From contig NZ_KB905466.1 in the NCBI RefSeq assembly GCF_000381365.1, positions 1,238,693-1,302,692 of the forward strand: a stretch of 64,000 bases of DNA, in the 5' to 3' direction. Origin of the DNA: Bacteroides salyersiae WAL 10018 = DSM 18765 = JCM 12988. Its GTDB lineage: Bacteria; Bacteroidota; Bacteroidia; Bacteroidales; Bacteroidaceae. This document shows, one piece after another, positions 19,235-30,330 of the stretch (position 1 is its first letter; each line of letters begins with the position of its first letter). A model generated the notes under the pieces. The model worked only from the letters and a program-made list of their open reading frames with translations, did no database searches and was not told the DNA's origin. Position numbers and translations under genes: made by a program.

Positions 19235-19242
19235 CAAATTTA
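19235..19242 (-). promoter_or_regulatory. Possible -7 element for the GH106-esterase-GH139-GH2 unit
   Basis: The minus strand reads TAAATTTG, a full match to TAnnTTTG, which would give a leader of about 100 bases before the ATG at 19131. No TTTG at the right -33 distance is visible; the region where -33 would lie is the conserved leader of the repeat element. Confidence 0.4.
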
Positions 19243-19256
19243 TCCCCTTCCACTAT

Positions 19257-19434
19257 CTTCACCTTTTTGCTCAAATGCCCTGTTCATCAGCGATACGAGG
19301 AGAAGGGCCTTACCGGTTCCTTAAGCACGGTGCTTATCGTCCGTAAGCAGGGTGCTCATCCACCGTGAGCACGGTGCTGACAAGTGGTATGCACGGTACC
19401 CGGAAACCGTATGTACGGTGCATAAAGAACAGGA
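19257..19434. repeat. Dispersed element with five 22-bp palindromic units, copy A
   Basis: A 68-bp leader (starting CTTCACCTTTTTGCT) is followed by five units whose core GCACGGTGC or a close variant starts at 19325, 19347, 19369, 19391 and 19413, exactly 22 bp apart. Cores are palindromic around a central G; the first extends to a perfect 15-bp palindrome (19322-19336). It aligns without gaps with copy B at 52931-53108. Confidence 0.9.
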
Positions 19435-19482
19435 AAGCACCTTTTCGCAAAGAGGGTAAATGTATCAAAACTCTCATAAACT

Positions 19483-19523
19483 AAAAATCACTCTCGCTAC
19501 AGGCAGTTGTAACGAGGGTGATT
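19483..19523 (-). terminator. Terminator 2 after the GH2 gene
   Basis: On the minus strand AATCACCCTCG pairs with CGAGAGTGATT (one mismatch, 16-base loop) and is followed by TTTTTAG. It is the second of two hairpins downstream of the GH2 stop at 19592. Confidence 0.75.
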
Positions 19524-19528
19524 TCGAT

Positions 19529-19554
19529 AAAAGGGGAGTTTTGACATCCCCTTT
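19529..19554 (-). terminator. Terminator 1 after the GH2 gene
   Basis: On the minus strand AAAGGGG pairs with CCCCTTT around an 11-base loop and leads into TTTTAT, 38 bases after the GH2 stop. With the next hairpin it forms a double terminator. Confidence 0.65.
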
Positions 19555-19591
19555 GAAATTAGCATAGCAAACTTGTAAAACTCCAATAAGA

Positions 19592-22500
19592 TTATTCAAA
19601 GCAGAGAATGATACTTCCTTTCTGCTCCCCATCCACCCATTTCGGTTGTGATGACGGACCGACAAGATCAGTCGTATTCACCTTATTGCGTACGGGAGGA
19701 ATCACTTTCATCACACTGATACCGGTGCCCGGCAACGTATAGAGTAAGGCATCGCGTCCGTCACGAGGTTGATAAACCCCGATATAACTATCAGGCGTAC
19801 GATTCCAGATACGTATTACCCCTTCCTGCGTATGCAAACTCATCCATTGCACATGAGCGAAATACCCCTTGAATTCCGGATAAACAAAACTCTCTCCGGG
19901 GACAGGATCGTTGTACTCATTCTCCCAAACACCCAATTGCGGGCCATGCAAGCGGTTCTGCCACACACGATACGGACCGTCGCCCACCCAACGTTTACTT
20001 AAAACCAGCTCTTCGGGATAATCGAACATGACTCCCATCAAATCGACCACACCACTGAAATTGTAATGGAAATCAAGAGAAACCCTGCCGTCCGGTGTTA
20101 TTACCCAGACTGCTTTATCGAAATTTCCCAACCGATAGCCGGCAGTTACCGTAATCTTTCCGTCCGCTTCCTCGACATCAAATCCGCAGAACCGGCCGGT
20201 ATCCTCGAAAGTGGAATAAGTTGTCTTTTTCTTTTCTGCATCCGGATCGTCATGGTTATAGAACTGATCCAATGAACGGTCGGCACGCCGGGCAGCTATG
20301 AAACGCGGCCCATTCCCCAAATGAATCGTACGTTCACCTATCCGGACATACTTCAACCGTCCGTCACGCTTACTGAAAACAAATACCTTGCCGCCTGCAT
20401 GGATCATCAAATCGTCCACCGTTTCTTCTCTTGATGGAACTGCCCCCATTGCCGGCACCGGGCAAGGAACCTCTTCCAATCGATAACTATAAGTAAACAG
20501 TTCACGCCCAAAAGTATCCGTAATCGTAAGCATCAATGCATTTGCTCCACGTACGGCAGCAGGAATACGGACCTCACCCGTTTCATGAGCAGGAATATCA
20601 CCACCACGGACTTCTCCTTGTTCAAGAACCTTCATCTCCATTCCTGTATCTTCGGCAGTGGGCAACTGGACGTAACGGTAAGCAAACCGGCAACTGTTCA
20701 GATTCAGAAAATCATAGCGGTTTTCTACTTGCAGCTTGCCATCAAAAGTAGCATCGATGTGTCGATTCATCACCTGTACAGGACACCACACTTGCCGGAC
20801 GGTGTAATAACTCCCCTCCTTCTCGTGATGCGGGCCTACGATGCCATCAGCACCAAAGTTTCCCACGTTGTCGATAAAACCGTTCTTATCCGTCCGTTTC
20901 ACTCCTTCATCGGCTAAAACCCAGATAAAACCACCTACACAACGCGGATGTTTCCGCATCATCTCCCAATAATCATACAGTCCGGCGCCTGCACCACCGT
21001 CATACAAGCCGTGAAGGAACTCGGTAGGCATAAAAAGTTCGGGCAGGCGCATATAATTCTGGCTCTCACCGTAAGAACGGTAATGCATCGTTTCGTATCC
21101 TCCGAAATTACCTTGCGGATGCAATACCGGCCGCCGTTGCGGGTCATATTTATGAAACTCTCCGTCCAACTCCGTATTCCATCCTTTTTCATTGCCGTTG
21201 CTCCACCAGATAACAGAAGGATGATTCACATCGCGAATCACCATTTCACGCACCAACTTCTGCCCTACCACCGTTTCGTGCTTGCCGTGCCAACCGGATA
21301 ACTCATTCATCACATACAGCCCCAAACTGTCACACGCCTCCAAGAATTCCGGATCGGCCGGATAATGACTCAACCGCACGGCATTCATATTCATGCTTTT
21401 TATTAACAGTACATCTTCTATGTTTTTTACCTTGCTCAAGGTACGTCCGCTTTCGGGACGAAAACTATGGCGGTTGACACCACGGATATTTACCCGCACT
21501 CCATTAATATACAACCCGTCACTTTCACGGGTTTCGATAGTGCGGAAACCAAACTTTTGCACCTCTTCATGAAGCACTTCACCCCCTCTGCCCGACAAGA
21601 TGAAACGGGCAGTATACAGATTAGGGGTCTCGGCAGTCCAGAGATCGGGAGAGTCGGCATGCAGGCGGACAATTGCATAATCGCTTCCTGTACGTACGGA
21701 AGAAGTGGCTTCTGCTATTTTCTTCCCATGGCGATCGGTGATCACCGTCTTTATCCGGGCACCTTCCAATGTCTTGTTCAGATAACATCCGGCTGTAAAA
21801 CTGCCATCAGCCTGTGCATCAATGGCTACCCTACTGATATTCTGTGCGGGCTTGGCCACGATGAAAACCGGACGGTACAGACCACCGAAATTCCAGTAGT
21901 CGGCACGACGTTCCGCTAAATTCACTCCGGCGTTACTACTCTCTTTACTTACTGTCACCTCCAGAAGATTTTTCGTATCACCGAAGAAAATCCGGTCGCT
22001 CACATCATAAGTAAAACGATAGAAACCTCCCTGATGTATCTCGCCTGCTTTGCGACCGTTAATTTTGACTTCCGTATCCGTCATAGAAGCCTCAAACACC
22101 AGTTCGATTTGTTTCCCATTCCAAGCAGCAGGCAGATAAAACTCGTACTTATACATCCCTTTTTCATCGGCAATCCCTTCCGGAAATGCCTTGCCATAAA
22201 AGCGCATCCCATATTGGTAAGTACCGAAACCCTGCAACTCCCAGCAAGAAGGCACACCTATCTTCGTCCATCGACCGGAATTATTACCTCCGGTACAATA
22301 GAAATCCCATTCTACCATATCATCACACCCTTTTCCCGACAAATACCGGCGTTCCGTATTCACTGAGGACTGGGCATGTGCGCCTATCGAGATCAGTGTA
22401 AATGCACAAATGAATGTCGACAGGCCTCTCCCCAGACGGCCTCTCCCCAACCCTCTCCGTGGGAGAGGGGGCAAAGTTAGTTTTGAATCTGTTTTAGACA

Positions 22501-22621
22501 GAAGAACAAAAGAGCATATTTCTTGCATAACCTTTATTGGCATGGGCAGCTTATTGGCTCTTTTGTCCTTTTGTTCTTCTGTTCTTCTGCCCTTTTGTCT
22601 GAAAAATAATAATTTATTCAT
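19592..22621 (-). CDS. Secreted GH2 glycosidase whose 5' end is built from a repeat element
   Basis: The catalytic protein is a clear GH2: jelly roll (WTKIGVPSCWELQGFGTYQY, about 115-255), Ig-like domain, then a barrel with FRTIETRESDGLYINGVRVN, the acid/base in WSNGNEKGW (E478) and the nucleophile in MPTEFLHGLYDGG (E534). I recall the neighbouring B. thetaiotaomicron genes BT0992/BT0993 as GH2 enzymes acting on beta-galacturonic acid and beta-galactose; which applies is not decidable here. The 5' end is odd. A normal signal-peptide core (STFICAFTLISIGAHAQ, residues 68-84) has no nearby ATG. The frame continues upstream through repeat DNA ([17 protein letters not shown]) to an ATG at 22621, which would put about 68 residues before the hydrophobic core. 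A TTG at residue 57 would give a short Arg-rich signal peptide; which start is used is open. Last gene of the GH138 unit. Confidence 0.85.
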   Translation of the reverse strand: MNKLLFFRQKGRRTEEQKDKRANKLPMPIKVMQEICSFVLLSKTDSKLTLPPLPRRGLGRGRLGRGLSTFICAFTLISIGAHAQSSVNTERRYLSGKGCDDMVEWDFYCTGGNNSGRWTKIGVPSCWELQGFGTYQYGMRFYGKAFPEGIADEKGMYKYEFYLPAAWNGKQIELVFEASMTDTEVKINGRKAGEIHQGGFYRFTYDVSDRIFFGDTKNLLEVTVSKESSNAGVNLAERRADYWNFGGLYRPVFIVAKPAQNISRVAIDAQADGSFTAGCYLNKTLEGARIKTVITDRHGKKIAEATSSVRTGSDYAIVRLHADSPDLWTAETPNLYTARFILSGRGGEVLHEEVQKFGFRTIETRESDGLYINGVRVNIRGVNRHSFRPESGRTLSKVKNIEDVLLIKSMNMNAVRLSHYPADPEFLEACDSLGLYVMNELSGWHGKHETVVGQKLVREMVIRDVNHPSVIWWSNGNEKGWNTELDGEFHKYDPQRRPVLHPQGNFGGYETMHYRSYGESQNYMRLPELFMPTEFLHGLYDGGAGAGLYDYWEMMRKHPRCVGGFIWVLADEGVKRTDKNGFIDNVGNFGADGIVGPHHEKEGSYYTVRQVWCPVQVMNRHIDATFDGKLQVENRYDFLNLNSCRFAYRYVQLPTAEDTGMEMKVLEQGEVRGGDIPAHETGEVRIPAAVRGANALMLTITDTFGRELFTYSYRLEEVPCPVPAMGAVPSREETVDDLMIHAGGKVFVFSKRDGRLKYVRIGERTIHLGNGPRFIAARRADRSLDQFYNHDDPDAEKKKTTYSTFEDTGRFCGFDVEEADGKITVTAGYRLGNFDKAVWVITPDGRVSLDFHYNFSGVVDLMGVMFDYPEELVLSKRWVGDGPYRVWQNRLHGPQLGVWENEYNDPVPGESFVYPEFKGYFAHVQWMSLHTQEGVIRIWNRTPDSYIGVYQPRDGRDALLYTLPGTGISVMKVIPPVRNKVNTTDLVGPSSQPKWVDGEQKGSIILCFE
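22420..22485. repeat. Left arm of a 66-bp inverted repeat (half copy of the MITE-like element)
   Basis: These 66 bases are the reverse complement of 22703-22768 with a single mismatch. They correspond to the right half of the 110-bp element plus an added GGGGAGAGGCC direct repeat, and they encode residues of about 46-68 of the GH2 frame that begins at 22621. Confidence 0.9.
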
Positions 22622-22638
22622 GTCTTATCAATTTAAAA

Positions 22639-26067
<3,429 letters not shown>

Positions 26068-26091
26068 TTACTATATGATCGTATCTTCAAA

Positions 26092-29000
26092 TTACTGTAC
26101 CTCTAAGGCATCAAAAGCCAATCCCTCCATCCCGTCGGAAGTTAGAACCACTCTATACTGTCCGGCGTTGATATAAGTTCCGGTAGTAGTACTCATCATA
26201 CGCCACTTTTCAGGGGTATCAGGAAAAGTCAGTATGTCATCTTTCAATACCACCCCTTTTGAATCTATAAAGCGCAGCCTCACTTTGACGGGAACACTAC
26301 TGCTGTTCATATATTTAAAACGCAGGGCATAAACCTGTGCCAGACCGGTAGATATATTCCACTCGATGCTATTCCGGTCTCCTTTACCAAAAAAGATACC
26401 GGTCTGGTTCCGATGTTGCTTCTTCACATATTTTCCTTTCAACAGGGCCGCTTCCGCTTCATAAATCACCCCGACACGTGCATTCTTGTCTTCGGGCAAA
26501 AGTTCCGCCGGTGTTTTTTCCACAACATCCCTGTCAAAGTCTTTCCAAGAGAAAGCAGTGGCCTCCGGCATTTCCTGAACTTCAAATTTTCCCTGACGGG
26601 CAATGGCAATAGCCGAAATCAATGCCTGCCCGGCTTTTACTTCGGGAAAAGAGATGATCATCTTCCCACCTTTTACTGGGACATACACTACCTTTTTCAG
26701 TGCAGTATCATGTCCGCTCTCTGCCCAGATATCCAAATCATCCATAACAACCGAATCATTGATCGCCACATCAAATATACGGAGACCTTCACAATCGGTC
26801 GCCGCACTCCCTCCCGTACCGTGCCAAGGTTCGGTGAAATACAATTCTACCCGGTAAACCCCATCTGCTAACGGAAACTCATAATTCAATTTGTGCCGTC
26901 CGAAACGAAAACTTTGGAACAAAGGCCAATCCCGCGTACCACGTATCGGATCATGTGTCGTCCTTTGGCTGGCAAGATAGGGATTCAAACCATCGAACGC
27001 TTCTGCCCATGAATGGGAAAAGGTGGAGTTATCCTGTGCCCATCGTTGTCCGTAACTGTCTACATAAGCATCTCCTCCGCAATTAATACGATAAATATAA
27101 GTGTAATCCTTTTCTCCTTGCACGTCTTGCATAACAGGAGTTACCTCGTGATAAAGATTCTCAAACGATGGCGCTTGCTCCAATCCGTTTAATAAAAGGA
27201 CATCTTCCGTTACCGGTTTCCCTTTGTAATAGCCCACGGCACGAAGAACGTTATAGCGGATATCCCGGTTTTCCCACATGAAATGTGTCCCCTTCCCATG
27301 ATTTATTTTGCGTCCGAGAAAGACAGCATCACCGGCATCATTGTAAAGTAAAACACTGTCACAATTACTGTATGCTTCGATGGTGGCACGCCGCCGCCCG
27401 TTGATAAAACGGTCGGGCCATGTATGCGAAACGAGATATACCATCGGCTCTTTAGCAGCCGGTACATAATTGGCTTTATACAGATAATAAATATCCAAAG
27501 GTTCTTCCCAAGGAGTAACCAGTCCTTTGTAATTGAATGGCCCCACCTTGTCGATGATCCGGTAACCCTCGTCCGGCTGACGCCGCCCTGGATTATCATG
27601 GCTACTGTAAATCCACTGGAATTGTCCGCATACGCTGTCCCGCACACGTTCTGCCTCCCGAATCTTAATTTCCATCAACCGGCACATCCGGCTCTCGCTC
27701 CAAACACCTTTCGGATCAAAGGCTGCCGGCTCTGTATGCAGCCCGATACTTCTCCAGGCGCCATATTCACCATTCAATAATTGATTGGGACGGGAAAGCT
27801 CCTCACCGTAACGCTCCACATCTCCTCCATAAGTTCCGCTCCAATTCTGCACCACATTCCAATCAGTTCCTTCTCCTCCGTTGCAGGTCGTAATGATCCG
27901 CATATGGTGCGCGGTCGGGTCCATTTCCCGAATAATAGCGGCACATTCCTCCGCAAATTCACGCGGCAAAGTACTCTCATTCTGCAATCCCCACATGACG
28001 ACCGACGGAGAATTACGCCGTTCCTTCACCCACTGCCGGAGCAATTTCTTGAAATTATCCCGAAATTCAGGCGTATCATACCAGACATGTGCAGAGAATT
28101 GCGTCCAGAACAAGATCCCCTCCTTATCCCAATACGTCTGATAATCGAGATGATGGGGTTGATGGGCATCTCTGAATGCATTAAAGCCGGCAGCCCGTAT
28201 CTGTTTGGCGCGGGCAGCCACCTGCTCACGACTGAATGCGTGGCTTTGCCCGAACTGATGTTCATATTCGCATACCCCATTGATAAAAACCGGAGTACCG
28301 TTCAGAAAGAAACGTCCGTCTCCATCTTTACGTTTCACCGGCCAGCTAAGTGTGCGAATTCCGAAAGGAGTAACCACCTCATCGGTCGTTTTTATCTTAT
28401 CGGCGGTTTTCATATCACGCTTTATCATACTGGTCAACTTATAAAGATACGGATTCTCCGTACTCCATAAAACCGGATTCTCAACGGACGAAGACTGACG
28501 AACCGTTTTTGTCTCTCCGGGAGCCAAAGTAACCTCTTCTACCAAACGGAAAACCTGTCGTCCGTCATCATTACTCAACTTACTGACAAGTTCTACAGTC
28601 TCTGTCCGTTCCCCGTAATTTTTCACTTCGGTATCTATGTAAACCGTAGCCGCCTGATCGTCATTCCAGATGTGAACGCCAAAAGGTTCGATGCGTATTT
28701 CATCTGTAGCTTCCAAAATAACCGGACGGAAGATACCGAAAGGCTGGGAACCTTCACTAAACCCCCATTCCGAAGAACATCCACCACATACCCAAGGCAT
28801 GTCAGAAATCATCTCCGGATGCTCTACTTTCAACTCCAGTTTATTGGTTCCGTCTATCAAGGCATCGGTCACATCCAGAGTCAGTGTCGTACGACCTACC
28901 GGATATCGTCCCAGCTCCTTCTTATTGAAAACAATAGTAGCATACGTCCCTACACCTTCCAAACGCAGAAAATATCTCTTTCCATCCTGCTTTTGATATA

Positions 29001-30330
29001 CAAATTCATTCTGATACATAGCCGTACCATGAAGATTACCATGTGTCAGTTGCCTGTAACCGTAATAATCATCCCAATTATGAGGAACGGATACGGCAAT
29101 GGAAGACTCCGGTCCGGAAGAGTCCAACCAAGTTTTCCAATGACCGGACAACTCGGTTATCTGGCGCCTGCCCTTTATATCCGGTTGCGGGAAACGTACG
29201 GCCGAACGCCCCATCGGTTTACTGGTGGCAATGGCAATCCCCCGCTGCTCACTATTATTAACCGCACAATAGAAATGATAAACTACCCCATTGTGTTTTA
29301 TCACATAGCTTTTATGTGCAAACATCTCGTCATACTCCTTGCTTGGAATCACCAAATCCGCCCCTTTCCAATCTGTCCAATGCACCAAGTCATAACTCGC
29401 AGCAAACGTATTGAACGCCTTATACCTGCGTTCCGGATGAAAGGCGGAAAAATAAAACATTACATATACATCCCCCATTTTCTGAATATGGGCATCTCCC
29501 GTAATTGTACCATCACTCTCGTGTGCAAAGACCGGATTGCCCCCATATCGTTTCCAGTGTTTCATGTCTTTGGATAAAGCAATTCCAACACGTTCGCCTT
29601 TCAATCCTGTATCGGGGTGTCGCCCTCCCGCATTGTAAAACATAACAAAGGGTGCCCCTAACGTCCGGTCTTTATCCCAATAAACCGTACTTTTGTACTC
29701 TGTAAGTTTCTCCCACCATTGAGCGTCTTTATCATGTATGCTCACAATCGGCTCATCGGCAGATTTCCATTCGTGAGCAGTAGCAATATCCTGATCCGTC
29801 CATGCCAAACCGATATGAAGAGGAGCGGTAATAGCCTCATACCCGATACCTTCTCCACCGATATAAGTCATCCAATACTTGCCTTTATAAGATTGCAGCG
29901 TGTAGCTTCCTCCCCATTCCATATCGGATAATGCCGGAAATCCTCCCCGCTGATTACAATCCCAAGTATTCTCACGGAAAGAAAGTATACGCCCTAATGT
30001 ATGCCACTCAAGCAGATTCGGACTTTCCGCTATCCAGGTTTCATACCCTCTTCCGTCCGTCGCCCCCTTTCCGTTGTACACGACATAGGTCATATACCAT
30101 TTATTGCCCTTGCGAAATACCGTCGGGCAATCTATCTTATAATCATTATTTTGCGGAACAACAGCCAACCCATATTTATAAGGTGTTTTCACCTCCTCAT
30201 AAATCTCCTCCATACGCTCTTGCGACACCTCGTATGGTGACTGTGCAAAAAGCGAACCGGCAAAAAGGGATAATCCGGCAATAAGCGCTGCTTTTCTCAT
30301 ATTCAACTGCATTGAGTAAGAATCATCCAT
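26092..30330 (-). CDS. Secreted GH137-GH2 fusion: beta-L-arabinofuranosidase and beta-glucuronidase
   Basis: The 1412-residue protein joins at least four modules. After a signal peptide (MRKAALIAGLSLFAGSLFAQ), residues of about 45-390 form a five-bladed propeller like GH43/GH32/GH137 enzymes (DCPTVFRKGNKWYMTYVVYN, YWMTYIGGEGIGYEA, ITGDAHIQKMGDVYVMFYFS). A complete GH2 enzyme follows (about 400-1060) with acid/base in GLQNESTLP (E785) and nucleophile in LLNGEYGAW (E855). A malectin-like domain (about 1095-1245, YRINCGGDAYVDSYG) and a CBM6/35-like domain (about 1290-1411, YEAEAALLKG) end it. I recall the same architecture in B. thetaiotaomicron BT0996, which removes L-arabinofuranose and glucuronic acid from RG-II. 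The ATG at 30330 overlaps the stop of the GH138-like gene by one base (TAATG), implying translational coupling; ATGs at 30312 and 30300 give cleaner signal peptides. Confidence 0.92.
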   Translation of the reverse strand: MDDSYSMQLNMRKAALIAGLSLFAGSLFAQSPYEVSQERMEEIYEEVKTPYKYGLAVVPQNNDYKIDCPTVFRKGNKWYMTYVVYNGKGATDGRGYETWIAESPNLLEWHTLGRILSFRENTWDCNQRGGFPALSDMEWGGSYTLQSYKGKYWMTYIGGEGIGYEAITAPLHIGLAWTDQDIATAHEWKSADEPIVSIHDKDAQWWEKLTEYKSTVYWDKDRTLGAPFVMFYNAGGRHPDTGLKGERVGIALSKDMKHWKRYGGNPVFAHESDGTITGDAHIQKMGDVYVMFYFSAFHPERRYKAFNTFAASYDLVHWTDWKGADLVIPSKEYDEMFAHKSYVIKHNGVVYHFYCAVNNSEQRGIAIATSKPMGRSAVRFPQPDIKGRRQITELSGHWKTWLDSSGPESSIAVSVPHNWDDYYGYRQLTHGNLHGTAMYQNEFVYQKQDGKRYFLRLEGVGTYATIVFNKKELGRYPVGRTTLTLDVTDALIDGTNKLELKVEHPEMISDMPWVCGGCSSEWGFSEGSQPFGIFRPVILEATDEIRIEPFGVHIWNDDQAATVYIDTEVKNYGERTETVELVSKLSNDDGRQVFRLVEEVTLAPGETKTVRQSSSVENPVLWSTENPYLYKLTSMIKRDMKTADKIKTTDEVVTPFGIRTLSWPVKRKDGDGRFFLNGTPVFINGVCEYEHQFGQSHAFSREQVAARAKQIRAAGFNAFRDAHQPHHLDYQTYWDKEGILFWTQFSAHVWYDTPEFRDNFKKLLRQWVKERRNSPSVVMWGLQNESTLPREFAEECAAIIREMDPTAHHMRIITTCNGGEGTDWNVVQNWSGTYGGDVERYGEELSRPNQLLNGEYGAWRSIGLHTEPAAFDPKGVWSESRMCRLMEIKIREAERVRDSVCGQFQWIYSSHDNPGRRQPDEGYRIIDKVGPFNYKGLVTPWEEPLDIYYLYKANYVPAAKEPMVYLVSHTWPDRFINGRRRATIEAYSNCDSVLLYNDAGDAVFLGRKINHGKGTHFMWENRDIRYNVLRAVGYYKGKPVTEDVLLLNGLEQAPSFENLYHEVTPVMQDVQGEKDYTYIYRINCGGDAYVDSYGQRWAQDNSTFSHSWAEAFDGLNPYLASQRTTHDPIRGTRDWPLFQSFRFGRHKLNYEFPLADGVYRVELYFTEPWHGTGGSAATDCEGLRIFDVAINDSVVMDDLDIWAESGHDTALKKVVYVPVKGGKMIISFPEVKAGQALISAIAIARQGKFEVQEMPEATAFSWKDFDRDVVEKTPAELLPEDKNARVGVIYEAEAALLKGKYVKKQHRNQTGIFFGKGDRNSIEWNISTGLAQVYALRFKYMNSSSVPVKVRLRFIDSKGVVLKDDILTFPDTPEKWRMMSTTTGTYINAGQYRVVLTSDGMEGLAFDALEVQ

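Larger units (their letters stand above)
19132..19591. other. 460-bp operon boundary with promoter, repeat array and two terminators
   Basis: No gene is seen here. From left to right it holds the leader of the GH106 gene, a possible -7 element (19235-19242), the dispersed 22-bp repeat element (19257-19434), and two hairpins that end the upstream GH2 transcript. A plus-strand frame at 19138-19368 is judged non-coding. Confidence 0.75.

Noticed and set aside
19325..19434. 22-bp repeats considered as a CRISPR array
   Set aside because: Units are directly adjacent and the 13 bases between cores are themselves repeated; there are no spacers and no cas genes. The Cas4-like nuclease fold at 47435 belongs to a Dna2-type helicase.
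28672..29577. Plus-strand frame of 301 codons opposite the GH137 domain
   Set aside because: Long, but antisense to a clearly conserved propeller domain and without promoter, signal peptide or known motif.
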